A stretch of 64,000 nucleotides of DNA from contig BSQZ01000006.1 in assembly GCA_033239005.1 (NCBI GenBank), positions 12,099,162 to 12,163,161 of the forward strand, in the 5' to 3' direction. The stretch comes from Lamellibrachia satsuma. Its lineage: Eukaryota > Annelida > Polychaeta > Sabellida > Siboglinidae. Shown one piece after another: positions 1-13,025 of this stretch. Made by a program: the position numbers and the translations under genes. The first letter of the stretch is position 1. Each line of letters opens with the position of its first letter. The notes beneath the pieces were generated by a model. It was not told where the DNA came from and made no database searches. It saw only the letters and a program-made list of their open reading frames with translations.

Positions 1-190
1 TGGTCAGAAAAATTTCTATATGAGGTCACGGACTTTTTATGGTCAGTATGTAATCTAATCTAACTAGACACCATGCCAGAAAGTGTTCAGTTGTAAACAG
101 GAAGTGTCTAAATTGTATAGTAAAGACATCTAGCTGAGCTTTTAAACTATAGATAAATGCATTCCCGTGATCAGTGTAAAAAATGTTGTG

Positions 191-345
191 GGACGCGGTG
201 CCGTTAGTGGGGCGGGGTTAGAACATCGGAATTTCAAACGAGAGAACCCGGGTTCGAATTCTGCCGCTTCGAAGCTTGGGCAATTTCGTTCACTCAATGT
301 TGCTTCAGTTTACTCGGCTGTGTAATTGAGTACCTGGCTATAGAC
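191..345 (+). mobile_element. tRNA-derived SINE, copy 1
   Basis: The stretch starts with a tRNA-like head. A GGTTCGAATTC B-box lies at about 251-261, and a degraded A-box-like stretch about 50 bases before it. The part after the head (CTTGGGCAATTTCGT and a 'GAGTACCTGGCTA' segment) is not tRNA. The same head and following motif recur at 55722-55905, so this is a dispersed pol III SINE rather than a tRNA gene. The A-box region is degraded, so the copy is probably old. Ends are approximate. Confidence 0.65.
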
Positions 346-732
346 AGTGGTGGACACGTGAACGAACTAGTTGGAATGCAAAGGTATGTCATGGTTGAAG
401 TATAACTCATAACGCTATCAAATACTGGTTAAACTAAGGCCGTTTAATAAAAGACGTCTTGATATATTGTTCTAACCTATATGTAATGTATTCACAATCC
501 TACTACTTGCCTATTTGCCGAGTTTGTGGAATACCGTGCATGCCATTATGTATGAGTAACCACGTGGACAAAGGGTTAACAGCACAAACATAAGTGTCCT
601 GCAGCATGGAGTCGAGTCTCTAGGACCACTTAAAACGTCATTCAGTATTTCATCCATTTGCAGACGTGTCCTCTCCAACTCCAACTCGACTTCTCTGTTT
701 TAAAATGTGGTACTGTCATTAGTCAAATTCCG
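346..732. other. no gene seen
   Basis: AT-rich sequence without a convincing open frame, RNA gene or repeat. The short frame at 658-840 runs into the 46-bp satellite and is a by-product of it. Confidence 0.6.
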
Positions 733-1064
733 ATCTTACGTTTTCTAATATCGCTAGTATGGACTACATGGGTTATGATACCCATGTTTTCTAATATCGC
801 TAGTATGGACTACATGGGTTATGATACCCATGTTTTCTAATATCGCTAGTATGGACTACATGGGTTATGATACCCATGTTTTCTAATATCGCTAGTATGG
901 ACTACATGGGTTATGATACCCATGTTTTCTAATATCGCTAGTATGGACTACATGGGTTATGATACCCATGTTTTCTAATATCGCTAGTATGGACTACATG
1001 GGTTATGATACCCATGGTTTCTAATATCGCTAGTATGGACTACATGGGTTACGATACCCATGTT
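733..1064. repeat. 46-bp tandem repeat with a hairpin in every unit
   Basis: About seven near-identical 46-bp units; the TTTTCTAATA anchor recurs at 741, 787 and 833. Each unit carries ACATGGGT and ACCCATGT separated by TATGAT, an 8-bp perfect stem with a 6-base loop. Units differ by at most a base or two, which suggests recent expansion or homogenisation. No gene is visible around it. Confidence 0.9.
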
Positions 1065-3200
1065 TGTGCCAACATCTAAACCCTATCTCAATGTTCAGTG
1101 TGCAAATGGTGCTGAATACGGATATTGCAGCTTTGCTTACTTACATTGCAAAATGCAGCAGCAAAGGACCAATAATAAAAACATCCGCGTTACAGTATCT
1201 CGTTGATCATGTCGTCTAGTGTTGAAATGTTTACTCTCTCAGTGATGTATGACGTCATACGCCTTCCGATGTTTCCCGAAATTTTTTGCGCGTCGATCGA
1301 CATATATATATATATATTTGTTTACAAAAAATTTCCCGGAACACTGTCGGTGTGCGTGCGTGCGTTCGTGCGCGCGCGCGTGCGTGCGTGCGTGCGTGCG
1401 TGTTTTGACATTGAACATCCAATAAATTCTCCCGTACGTTATAAACTGGGCACGATCGATGGTGTACGCACAAACTTGTTAATTATAATTTGTCGGCAAT
1501 AGCACAGGCACACAGCTCACGCATTTAAACAATGCACTCCTTATTTCCAGACAAGTTGGACATGAATACTGACTGAATGTTCAGCCGTTGCTGACATAAA
1601 AGCACACAATAACTTCCGTTCAAAACACAGCATACAACTGTTTTCCGCAGTTGTTTTATAAGAATAATTTTTTAAGTAAGCTTTACATATAAATAGATGC
1701 ATAGAAACAGAAACTATGTAGTGTCATGCAAAAAGTAAGCGACCATTTTAGGCTCTTTTCAAATTTAATTACTCTTGCATAACTCCGAAATACGAGCAAC
1801 CGGAATAAACTGGTTGTGCAGGTTCTTTAAGATCAACTCATAACGGACCACAAGATTAAACATAATGAAAGCAATATTTGTAGTTGTTTAACATACTTAA
1901 TTATCATACGAAGTGTTGAATATACCCATGATCTGAGCCGAGCATAGTAATATACTATTATACGGAATCATTCATGATTTCATTCATTTGTTTGTATCCA
2001 TTTACGAACTTTTATGAAGATACATTGAGCCTCTGAGTAGTGTAGCAAGGAAATAAAATGGCATTACAAGTAGTTTAGCACATTCCAAAAGATCGATATA
2101 TCCGACTAGTGACACCTATAATGCAATATCCAGCGAGATATTAAACGGAAATGCGGAAGAGGCGGATGTGTCTCCATTTACTAGATCCTTTCTAGCTTTC
2201 CACTTATAAGATGCATATGTTTACAAGTTTGAATAAACTTTATTGATTGAAGATCATACATCTGTAAGTTCCAGGAAATAGTAATAAAGGCTCTGACCTG
2301 AATTTTAAAGTACGTATGTTTGGTAGCTGACAATCTAATCGGACCCGAATACCTAGCAAGAGTAATTCAAAGTGGCCACTTATGTTGTTCCTGCTAACTA
2401 ATGTGATTAGATTCAGCACTTTGCTTGGACTGTTAAGTGATATTGACTTACATTCGTATATATATACACCTTATCTGTGGACATCTGTCAGTCCACATGA
2501 TTCCAACGAACTCTGCCGTTCGACCTTGCTTAAGGTACTAAATCATTTCTTATCAATGATTGTTCGCTATATGCGTGATTTTTCGTTTACGCGGTTTTGA
2601 CGTTACATTTCCCATGATATGTGTCAGTCCATTTTGTTTTTGTATTTTCAGACTGTGTGCGCTGAACGACAAGGAACATATGGTTTGTGGCTTGATTTCT
2701 TTATGTGTGATTTTCAAGTAAAATAATATCAACTATAAATAGTTATGCTATAACACGTACATGTCAACTCTCCGTCATTCGTACAGTCTCCGTAATTTTG
2801 ACGTAGGTCCGTCTCGGAGATTAAAACTCCACCCACCGCAAAGGCGGTTCGTGGCATCTTTTTGGTATGTATTGAGCAGGCCGTGTTAGATAAGATAACA
2901 TTTCGTTTGGTCGCTCTTATGTACGCCCGCTATGTTTTGAGAGCATTCGCATAATGCTAGTTTTTGGCATTACTCTAACGCCGCGTAGGCGGTCGGGTAT
3001 GAAACGTCCACGAAATGAAACCAGGACTTTACATGGTCAATATTTAATCGAAGAATACATCGATTCCAGTCCCGAACGCAGTATTGGTTTGGTCTGGTGC
3101 ATTTAATTATTATTAAAGAAAGTACAGCTACCTTAATGTGTCGAATATTAAAAAACTCGCTTTCGGACCCTCTTGGTCTCGGTCAGCGTTAGTTTGAGCT
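1065..3200. other. mostly featureless AT-rich sequence; short microsatellites
   Basis: A TA run (about 1302-1316) and a GTGC/GTGCGT microsatellite (about 1350-1401) are the only clear structures. Open frames at 1203-1502 and 2382-2600 have no recognisable domain and no compositional sign of coding. If the solitary peptide gene at 3802 has its first coding exon within 3 kb, it should lie here or in the next few hundred bases. Confidence 0.5.
1726..1734 (+). other. candidate first coding exon of the 3.8-kb peptide gene
   Basis: ATGCAAAAA is followed directly by GTAAGC, a good 5' splice site, leaving a phase-0 junction. The last exon at 3802 also begins in phase 0 with a hydrophobic leader, and the related genes use a four-codon first coding exon. 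Joining the two would give a plausible signal peptide. However, the motif is only nine bases and could occur by chance, and the intron would be 2.07 kb, longer than the 0.7-0.9 kb seen in the paralogues. Confidence 0.2.
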
Positions 3201-3202
3201 GT

Positions 3203-3463
3203 TATCCGGTGTCATGTGACCATGTTGGTGGTTGTCACCTGACAGCAGCTCCATAAAAATCGCGGGAACAATGTAACCCCCGTCTCTGTTGATAGCTGGG
3301 TGCCGCTTCCGTGGTTCTCCACAGTTCGATCGCTTCACTGGTCTTTCTACGTGTCTTCCCTGGCCAGTGTTGTGGCATCTTTTCCCGTGATACTGTGGTT
3401 CTCGTTGAACTGGTGTTCCCTATAGCCGTGATCACATGACGTATGGTCACATGACACCGGATA
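3203..3463. repeat. 21-bp perfect inverted repeat pair, small MITE or foldback candidate
   Basis: A 21-bp arm beginning TATCCGGTGTCATGTGACC at 3203-3223 is matched perfectly in inverse at 3443-3463, with a 219-bp spacer. Similarity extends weakly outward (GTCAG...TTTGAG against GTCAGTCCAAACTAG). No target duplication was identified. It lies about 340 bp before the peptide exon. Confidence 0.55.
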
Positions 3464-3801
3464 CTAGTTTGGACTGACACAGACGAAAAATACATTAAGT
3501 TTATACTAGCTGCTCTGAACCGGTGTGTACCCAGATCTGGATAATTACTCAGCAAAGTCATTTTAGGACGTTGCACCGAGGGTTTATTTGTCCTTCTCTA
3601 GAGTTAGTGGGTCCATCACAGGTTTTTTCCATTTCCATGCGTGGGATATTTTACTTCCCCTGGCATAGACACCAGATAGAACGGACCAACAGTTGTTACT
3701 GTCTCTTCCGAAATACACAGCCAAAATGGTCTCCAACCATTATACCACCGCTTCCTGGCAACAGATTACACGTGCTGATATTCTTCTTTTCCTTCTTGCA
3801 G

Positions 3802-4017
3802 CGTCTCCTTCTCATCTGCTGCGTCCTGGCGCTCCTAGCGTCTCCGACCGTGGCCACTGTCGACGGCTACAGCGGCTGTCTGCAGCTTTGTGATGAGCGC
3901 TATGGTCGGTGCATGCGGGCCTGCAAGCAAAACCCGGAAAGACAGGCTGTCAATTGTTTTACGTTCCTATTTAACTGCACGGTTCAATGCAGAATGAAAC
4001 ATATGGGCAAGCAGTGA
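3802..4017 (+). CDS. seven-cysteine secreted peptide, solitary member, last exon
   Basis: The exon starts after a strong acceptor (pyrimidine tract ending CTTCTTGCAG at 3801) and reads in phase 0 to TGA at 4015-4017. It opens with a hydrophobic leader (LLLICCVLALLA) and continues to a short basic mature peptide with cysteines spaced C-x3-C-x6-C-x3-C-x10-C-x6-C-x3-C, exactly as in the genes at 25, 41 and 45 kb. Outside the cysteines, similarity to those is limited to a few positions (CxxRYxxCM..C, CRxKH near the end). It is therefore the most divergent member and lies outside the tandem units. The frame stays open upstream of the acceptor to 3523, but that part shows no conservation and is probably intron. 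The first exon is unproven (candidate at 1726). An AATAAA lies 160 bp after the stop. The product should be secreted; its function is unknown. Confidence 0.7.
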   Translation, partial: RLLLICCVLALLASPTVATVDGYSGCLQLCDERYGRCMRACKQNPERQAVNCFTFLFNCTVQCRMKHMGKQ

Positions 4018-4176
4018 AGTTCCATCCAAGTCCACAGTGACACTTCCATAAACTGCTCCTTAATCATGGCTGACGTCATGTCTGAGCTGTGGTTGACGTT
4101 TCTTCCCGGCGACTTAGGGTGGAAACGCAATTTTTAAACAAATATGTCTTGAAATGTATGCGGAAACTATAACTAC

Positions 4177-4182
4177 AATAAA
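4177..4182 (+). promoter_or_regulatory. polyadenylation signal of the 3.8-kb peptide gene
   Basis: AATAAA lies 160 bp downstream of the stop codon at 4017 and before the inserted LINE. It is the nearest canonical signal in a suitable place. Confidence 0.45.
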
Positions 4183-4395
4183 TTCAGAGCTAAAAGTGAT
4201 GTGGAGTTCGTTCCAGATTTTAGGTGCAGCCACAGAGAAAGCACGCGTGCACAGGTTGAGGTAAATAATAGGGACAAACAGTTGTTGTGAGATAGATTTA
4301 ACGATTTAACACGATTACCATCTCGAACAACAAGTTCCAGATGGCAAGTGGACAAGGAAGCCATTGGCTTATCGAGAGTCCAACAATTTTCTCAT

Positions 4396-5100
4396 CTATG
4401 TGTAGCCCGCCCTTATCAGATATCTGTCAATTCTATTTTTAAATATATTCACACTACTAGCATTAACACAATCATTTGGCAGTTTGTTCCATTCATTTAT
4501 CACCCTCTGTGAGAATGAGTATTTTCTCATGTCCATCCTACACTGCTCTTTAACTAATGCTGCTTTGTGTCCTCTGGTTCTACTGCCTTCTTTAAGTTTG
4601 AAGAACATATATCTATCAACATCCTCATAACCGTTCACTATTTTAAACACTTCTATTTGGTCTCCTCTTAGTCTCCTGGTCTCTCGTGTTGTCAAACCAC
4701 ATTGTAATAAGCGACTTTCGTAACTAAGGTCTCTTAATTCTGGAATCATCTTAGTTGCTCTTCGTTGTATTCTTTCTAGCTTATCTATGTCTTTTTTACG
4801 ATATAGCCTCCATGCTTGAATACAATATTCCAAATGTGGTCTAACTATTGCTTTGTACAGGGGTACAATTAGACGTTTCTCCTTATTCGTGATAGTTCTC
4901 CTAATTAGCCCTAGAATTTGATTTCCTTTCGAAGCAGCAATCCCACATTGCTCTGAAACTTTCATGTCAGCATTAAATATTACTCCTAAATCCTTTTCTT
5001 GTGTGGTTCTACCTAATACAGCATCCCCCATTTTATATTCCTCGTCCATATTGCCATGTCCTATGTGTATACATTTACACTTCCCAAAATTGAATAACAT
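4396..5100 (-). pseudogene. LINE ORF2 C-terminal domain
   Basis: The frame continues the RT protein after the shift at about 5125: KDLGVIF (thumb), YKAIVRPHLEYCIQAW, RIQRRATKMIPEL, then FSQRVINEWNKLPN and the end DRYLIRAGYT. This C-terminal block is the part most often retained in the 5'-truncated copies elsewhere in the window. Confidence 0.88.
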
Positions 5101-5119
5101 TTGCCATTTTTCTGACCAT

Positions 5120-6025
5120 TTAACTAATTTTTTCTAGATCATCCTGTAAACTTTGTTTATCTGTATCATAAGTAACCTTTCTGAATACTGTTGTGTCATC
5201 TGCAAATTTGAGTACTTTGCTAGATATGTCATCCTCCAAATCATTTATATACATTAAAAACAGTATAGGGCCTAACACTGATCCCTGTGGTACCCCACTC
5301 AAAACAGATTTCCAGTTTGAAATCTTACCATCTACTATTACTCTCTGTCTTCTGTGTGTAAGCCACTTTTCTAACCAGTTGATTACATCATTGCCTATAC
5401 CATGGGCTTTTAGTTTAAGTAACAATCTTTGATGTGGCACTTTATCGAAAGCTTTCTGAAAATCTAAGTAGACAACATCCACTGGTGACCCGTGATCTAC
5501 CCACTTTGTAATTTCTTCTAAAAAACATAAGAGATTGGTTAGACATGACCTTGCTTTTAGGAATCCATGTTGAGATGTATTTATTAATTTATGTTTTATG
5601 AGGAATTCCACCATGTGGTCTCTAATTAATGTTTCGAGTAATTTACATACAACTGATGTTAAACTCACTGGCCTGTAATTTTCTGGCTTCTTCCTCGATC
5701 CCTTCTTAAACAGCGGCGTAATGTTTGCTTCTTTCCATTCTGAAGGAACTATTTCTTCTTCTAGTGACAAGTTAAATAAGTTTGCAAGTGGTGTACTAAT
5801 TTGATCAACAATTTCCTTTAGCAGTTTTGGTGGTATCCCATCAACTCCAGGTGATTTATTATCTTTCATCTTCTTAATTTTCTTTGCTATCATTTCAGGA
5901 GTTACAAATAACTGCCCTAAATGTTCTGATGTATTGCCCTCAAATTTAGTCAATGGAACTGGAAGTGAGCTGATATCTTCTGTGGTAAAAACTGAGCTGA
6001 AATACTCATTCAGGACCTCTGCCAT
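5120..6025 (-). pseudogene. LINE ORF2 reverse transcriptase domain
   Basis: Canonical non-LTR RT blocks are all present: [54 protein letters not shown], and KFADDTTV with the catalytic FADD. Length and order match CR1/Jockey-type elements. The frame breaks at about 5125 in an A-run just before LVKWSEKWQ, so the C-terminal part continues in another frame. Confidence 0.92.
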
Positions 6026-6102
6026 TTGGAACCCATCTGAAATTATGTTTTCACTGTTGTTTTCCAGTGGTCCGACCTTATCTCGAACTTTCTGTTTACT
6101 CC

Positions 6103-7110
6103 TTACATAAGCATAGAAACTCTTGCTGTCATTTTTATATTACCTGCCAATTTTTTTTCAAAGGTTCTTTTAGATTTTCTAATTTCAGTTGTAGCTAGGT
6201 TAAGTGCCTCTTTGTAGTTGGTGTAGTCTTCTACATTTCCAGTGTGTTTATAGACCTTCCACAGCATCTGTTTGTGAGCAATTTTTCTAATAGCTTCTTT
6301 TGACAGGTGTTTTTTCCTGGATCTTTTCCCTTGTTTTCTTAATGGAATACATTTCTCAATAATGCCCTCAATCTCATATTTTAAACAAGTCCACCATTCT
6401 GTTGCTGTCTTGTTCTTCAGCAAGTTATTCCAATCTATATTTGCTAGATATGTTCTCATCACTTTATATTTGCCTTTGTTGAAGTTCCTCCTCCATTGTT
6501 TTTTATATGTATTCCCTGTTTTTACTTTTATATTAAAATGGATCTGGTTATGGTCACTTGAACCCAAAGGTTCGTGTACTTTAACATTGTCAACTAATTC
6601 ATTTTGAGAAGACAAAATTAAATCTAACACATTCCCACCTCTAGTTGGTTCCAAGACATGTTGAGTAAGGAAACAATCCTGTGTTAGAAGTAGAAACTGA
6701 TGGTCGTCACCTCCAGCACTCTCTAATGATTCCCATTGTATATGGCCATGGTTAAAATCACCCATTATAACACATTCTCCCTTGCTCACCTCCCTTATCG
6801 CCTTTTGTAATTTTACATCTTCCTCTTGTCCTGTGTTAGGACTACGATAAACTACTCCTATTGTTAATGTTGAGTTCCTGGTAACTATGTTACACCAAAT
6901 TGCTTCCACACTATCTGCTTCACTTTTCAGTGTAATTTCATATTCTTGGATAGATTCTTTAATATACAAAATTACTCCACCTCCCCTTCTTTCTCGTCTA
7001 TCCTTCCTAAACATTACATAGCCTGTCAGTGCTAACTCAGCATCTACTATATCTTCATTTGCCCATGATTCTGTGATGCCTATTACATGAGGATCAATAT
7101 ATGCTACCAT
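6103..7110 (-). pseudogene. LINE ORF2 endonuclease domain
   Basis: This is an apurinic/apyrimidinic-type endonuclease. Blocks seen in order are ITESWA, GVVYRSPN, IMGDFNHGHIQW and GSSDHNQIHF, the last containing the catalytic SDH. An A-rich shift near 7128 separates it from the expected N-terminal block (CLNARSIVNK), and another near 6140 separates it from the reverse transcriptase. The domain nicks target DNA to prime reverse transcription in intact elements. Confidence 0.85.
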
Positions 7111-7263
7111 AATGTCTAACTCACTTTTTTTTATTTACTATGCTCCTGGCATTTAAGCATACACATTTAAGTTCATTGTCTGAAATTATTGGTGAACATT
7201 TCTTTGGATGTGTATTTGTAGTAGTACTCCTTTGAGTTTTCTCTGTCAGTTCCCCCTGCGCCT

Positions 7264-7449
7264 CTAGTTTAAATAATGTATGGTACCTGTGCCCTCGTCG
7301 ACAACTCTGACAAACTCACACGCAAGAACTGCAGCGCCCTTCCCTGTCAGATGAAGTCCATCTCTCATGAAAAAGTCACCTCTTCCCACAAAGTTTAACC
7401 ACATGTCTACGAAGCCTACTGCTCTCCTTGTTCTCCTCGGTCTCACCAC
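7264..7449 (-). pseudogene. LINE ORF1, SGNH-esterase C-terminal remnant
   Basis: The motif RDGLHLTGKGAAVLA is the Asp-x2-His block of SGNH hydrolases, which occurs as an esterase domain in ORF1 of CR1-type elements. The Ser and Gly/Asn blocks that should precede it are absent because the preceding sequence is the zinc-finger frame. The product would be non-functional. Confidence 0.55.
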
Positions 7450-7687
7450 CTCTGTTCACTTCTGTCTCACCCTGCCATGTCATCATCAAAATCATACGCC
7501 TTAGCTCAATCACCTGCTCCTGCAGATATTTCACTGTCTTACACCCCCTACACACGAAATGGAAATCATCTGCCTGCACCTCCGCCCACGAATTTACACA
7601 CCCGGACTTTGCAAAGTCTATCCAGCTGTCGCAGCTAGAACATATCAAATGACGTTTTGCCTTTACTTGGCGTTTGCACGGCGCCAT
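7376..7687 (-). pseudogene. LINE ORF1, N-terminal zinc-finger (PHD-like) part
   Basis: The 103-residue frame starts with a Met and basic residues, then shows CSSCDSW...C...FHFVCRGC, a C-x2-C ... C-x2-C pattern typical of the PHD-like finger in ORF1 of some CR1/L2-type LINEs. A short heptad-like stretch (LQEQVIELRRMI) follows. The frame ends without joining the esterase part, which lies in another frame, so ORF1 is internally deleted or frameshifted. Its role in living elements would be nucleic-acid binding and particle assembly. Confidence 0.55.
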
Positions 7688-7690
7688 GTT

Positions 7691-9954
7691 AGAAATTAAA
7701 TTTGTATTTGTTTATAATCCGTTTATAATCAATTTATGCTAGGTAGTCTTCACAAAGACTGTTTTTGTGTTGTAATACACACTTTATAGTATGTTACTTT
7801 TGTCATAATTAAATTTACAGCTACTGCCTTGCAACTTATTTTCTATGTAACAGCTGACTAACAAAACGTAATATCGCTCGCGCTAACGAAATTTCAGTGA
7901 CCTTATTTAAATAACACTGAATTACTACCTACGGCTAACTTTTAACAAAATATTCAGGTTTTCAATATTTAATATGTACTAAATTATTTACAATAATATT
8001 ATGTCTCGTATTATGTACCCAATCAACTGAAAACAACAACCCTTAATTATCGCTCGCGCTACCGAGTCCTCGGAGACCTACGATATAAACTAACCTAAAT
8101 TACTTCTATAGCTAAATTTTAACAGCAACTATTGACTAAAGAAGGACTCTTGTAAGTTTATGTTTAACATACACGCAATAATAATACTTATCCGATCAAT
8201 ATTACACGCTTTAGACAAATATAAAATCCACCAAATTCAATCCCGTGTTCTCCTCAAGATTTCCCAAGATGCCAATGAGATGATTTGATCTGCGTGATGA
8301 TATTTAAAAGACGCAGCAAACTACCAAAATACGGTGGTTATTGTGCAACCTCCGGGCAAGAGTGACGTTTTATCGTTTTACCCCTGTCTTAACTTACATT
8401 TATGTGCAGATTTTACACATCTTGATTTCGTGTGGTGAACTCGTAATGTTCGTCACGAAATCTCTCAATTTCAAATGCACACAATTATGGATAGTATTTC
8501 AAGTAAACATTTGACAAGAAACACAACAGTTGAACGTTCGTTCTTTGCATGGAACTATATCACGTCTCTCGGATCCACTCATGCTCTGTGTACCAAGTTG
8601 TCAACCACAATGACGTCGCCCAGCCTACCGATCGTTTATGCCACTCCCCAGACGTCCCTTTTTTGAATTTACAATCAAGTAATTATGGGAAGTGGCACCG
8701 CTGTTGGGGAGTGTCGTTGTTGTATTGATAGAGTGCAATATGGAAGAGTAGGTACTCTGAATGTAAACGATATATATGTGATCGTACGCATTGCATAATA
8801 AACTGTCTACAAGTTCTTGCCATTAGAGTTGGTGCCGGTTTATGATTTATATTTGTTTACGATTTCCATGGATACATCACATAATGGTTTAGATAATGAA
8901 TAGATAATGGTTTATTGAAACTCCATTTTCAACTGATTTTGACTGCAGTTTGAATAACGAATGGATAATGGTTTACTAAAACTCCATTTTCAACTGATTT
9001 AGGATATCGTAAATCCGGGTCATTGATGTCCAAATATGTAGTATGTGAATAGCTTAAGTAAAACATGAGGTCAATTTAATAAACAATGGAAAATTGTTTA
9101 TATCATCATCTGGCTCAAGGCTCGAGTTATGGTGGGTATTCGAGTGTGGTCGAAGTAGCGTAGTTATCTAAGGATGCATTTGACATCAAGGAATATAGTT
9201 AAGTCATCACCAGTATTATCATCGGGTGTCGTGCCTGTTCCTGACGTAGACGATCATGACCCTCTATTTCACACAACCACAGGTGTCTTCAACCCGTTCT
9301 CTTTGTTAGCCTGCTAGATCATCGCGGACTTTTGTTCTTTGCCGATCTATGCTTCTGTCCCCCACAATCGTTTGGTGCCTACGACATCATTACACACAAA
9401 TCAAAGCCACTGTCATGAAGTAGGGTGGGTTCTACCGACATCTTCCGTGTTTTTAACCAACTCGCCCTTACATCCAATGTAACTTCAAAACCAGTGAGGA
9501 ACAGCACATGATGGATGGACTTGTTTTCTTCTTTGTTTGCGGCTGAAAACGAAAAGGCGAGTAAGAAAAACGACACTTTCCCACCGGGAAACATTAACGT
9601 TTTTGTCATACTTGGATGTTGGACGTATCGCTAAAATTACGTCAGCCTGAATACGTCAATGACGCACGTGTTGTTGTTGTTGTTATTGTTGATGTTGCTC
9701 TCCTCTTTATCCTTGAAGAGGGGATGGCACCGACACCGGTTGTCAATTGTTTTGTCTCTCCTTCATCGCCACTGATCCCGTTTCACCGCCGTCTCCACCA
9801 CTCGTCTTCACCACTCGTCTCCACGGTTATATAGCAATTATGAATCTCCTTTCAGGTCAAATGTAGCACAGTATTTAATTAATGTTGTAGACAGACCCCT
9901 AGTACATATGATTATAAAACAAAGGTTTCTTGACAGATTTTACATGATGTAAAG
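7691..9954. other. no gene seen; possible LINE 5' UTR at the left
   Basis: The block at 7700-8200 has two ATCGCTCGCGCTA motifs (about 7873 and 8049) and could be LINE 5' UTR. The rest is AT-rich with frames at 8475-8666, 9379-9609 and 9616-9834 that have no recognisable content. Confidence 0.4.
8906..9001. repeat. two-copy direct repeat of about 50 bp
   Basis: Two successive copies share GATAATGGTTTA and CTCCATTTTCAACTGATT with a few substitutions. They are separated by a short non-matching segment. Confidence 0.6.
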
Positions 9955-10735
9955 TTATAAACATGCTCACAGTAGCACATAAACATGCTCACAGTAGCAC
10001 ATAAACATGCTCACAGTAGCACATAAACATGCTCACTGTAGCACATAAACATGCTCACAGTAGCACATAAACATGCATACCGTAGCTCGTAAACAAGCGG
10101 ATAGTGCTATGTAACCATGCACGCAGTAGAACGTAAACATGGACACAGTAGCACGTAAACATGCATACAGTAGAACGTAAACATGCACATAGTAGAACGT
10201 AAACATGCACATAGTAGCACGTAAACATGCACACAGTAGAACGTAAATACGCACACAACAGCACGCAAACATGCACACAATAGCACGTAAACATACACAC
10301 AATAGCACGTAAACATGCACTCAATATTACGTAAACATGAATATGAACATACAGTAGCACGTAAACATGCACACAATAGTACATAAACATGTCCATAGTA
10401 GCATGTAAGCATGCACAAAGTTGCACGTACACGTGCACACAGTATGATGAATAAACATGTACACAGTAGCACGTAAACATGCGCACAGTAGCACGTAAAC
10501 ATGCAAATAGTTGCACGTAAACATGTACACAATAGCACGTAAACATGCACACAATAGCACGTAAACATGCACATAGTAGCATGTAAGCATGCACACAGTA
10601 GCACGTAAACATGTACACAATAGTACGTAAACATGTACACAATAGTACGTAAACATGTACACAACAGTACGTAAACATGCACACAATAGCACGTAAACAT
10701 GCACGCAATATGTAAATATGCACACATCAATATGT
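9955..10735. repeat. 22-bp tandem repeat array
   Basis: About 35 units around CACAGTAGCACGTAAACATG; anchors at 9961, 9983 and 10005 give a 22-bp period. Because 22 is not a multiple of three and stops are rare in the unit, all three minus-strand frames stay open for hundreds of bases; this is not coding. Confidence 0.9.
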
Positions 10736-11032
10736 AAACAGTCGCGACATCACTGAAATGAGCGGGAATGCTTGTAAAATAATGTAAATATTTGATTATT
10801 GTGATTCCAAACCAACGTCCGTCCGTAATGTTTGTTCGTTTTACGTGCATTACATTCCATATTCAGACCAAGTGAAGGTGAAAATATCCAAAAGTCACGT
10901 AATTATATTATCAGGCCTGACTATTATATAAAATCAGCGTATGACATGGAAACAATAGGCTGACGGAAAATTTTATTTCAATTAGAATCTAGCAAAGATT
11001 CTAATTGTTCTATGTTTATCATATAGGGTATA

Positions 11033-11832
11033 CATATAGGGTATACATATAGGATATTTCAAACATATATAATAATCATTGTATTGATGGACGTTCGAGT
11101 GGTTTCTCGAAGTGCTGCGCTTGACGTGTTGTTTACTTCTCGACAAGCTTGTATGCGTTCTCCGAATACTTCGGCCGACTCGTTGGACTTTCGTCGGCAG
11201 ACTGACGTCGCTACGGTCGTGTCACGTGTCTAAGGTCATGTGACACGCGCTGGAGAAGGACTGGTGGAGCTCCTGGCCGATGTCTCTGTTCGGGGCAGGT
11301 TTTGTTCTTTGCATGTTTATTGCTACGTTGATGTTTCTCCTAAACCAGTTCTCGTGTTCTAATATCGCTACGTCCTTCACAGAACACTAGTGGCCTGTTT
11401 TATGTTTGTTTTCACTGGTGGCTGATAGGAGTTGGCTACAAGATAGGAGTTATTTGATTCTTATGCCTAGTGTTCTCGCTGTCTCCCCGATACAATGCCC
11501 CGAATGTGAATAGTATTATCTTCCAGGGTTTGCTGTATACACAAATTACCGATGACACAAGGATAATGCGGACCGATTTCTGTACAGCATGAACTATTTG
11601 TAAGGGCAAAATCCAAGTGCATCCTACCAGGAAGGTATTTTGATCTTGACCCACAACTTCCGGGTAAATTCGTCGAGAGCAAGAACAACATACACTCGGG
11701 GGTCGACGCGAGACGACGACAACTGCCAAGCAGTGGCACTTTGTCACGTCTTGGTTCATTCAGTTAGTTAATTGGTTAGTTAGTTAATTTCCAACTATAT
11801 GTTTGAAATATCCTATATGTATACCCTATATG
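11033..11832. mobile_element. 800-bp element bounded by 36-bp perfect inverted repeats
   Basis: The arm at 11033-11068 (CATATAGGGTATACATATAG then GATATTTCAAACATAT) is matched perfectly in inverse at 11797-11832. The left arm has an extra tandem copy of its first 12 bases. The interior has a minus-strand frame (11467-11739) with no family I recognise. The structure fits a MITE or foldback element, but no target duplication was found. Confidence 0.6.
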
Positions 11833-12971
<1,139 letters not shown>

Positions 12972-13025
12972 TTATGCGTAAATAAAATAAATTGACAGAT
13001 AATAAGGGCAGCTATGCATATACAT

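Larger units (their letters stand above)
4294..7690 (-). mobile_element. CR1/Jockey-type non-LTR retrotransposon (LINE), nearly complete
   Basis: Read on the minus strand, the order is ORF1 (PHD-like zinc ribbon and SGNH-esterase tail), then ORF2 with apurinic endonuclease, reverse transcriptase and a C-terminal domain. The 3' end has a GTTAAATC-type short tandem tail at 4294-4315. ORF2 is interrupted by at least three single-base shifts in or near A/T runs (about 7128, 6140 and 5125), so this copy is inactive. The 5' end beyond 7690 is not defined. The same family recurs as fragments at 13.0, 20.6, 31.8-34.3, 39.7, 53.2 and 56.0-58.8 kb, so it is a major local repeat. Confidence 0.9.

Noticed and set aside
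3235..3576. 113-codon minus-strand ORF over the 21-bp inverted repeat
   Set aside because: No recognisable domain and it spans the inverted-repeat element; likely chance.
3523..3801. In-frame N-terminal extension of the 3.8-kb peptide
   Set aside because: A strong acceptor (CTTCTTGCAG) at 3801 lines up with the acceptor of all paralogues, and the extension has no leader or conservation. Most likely intron left open by chance.
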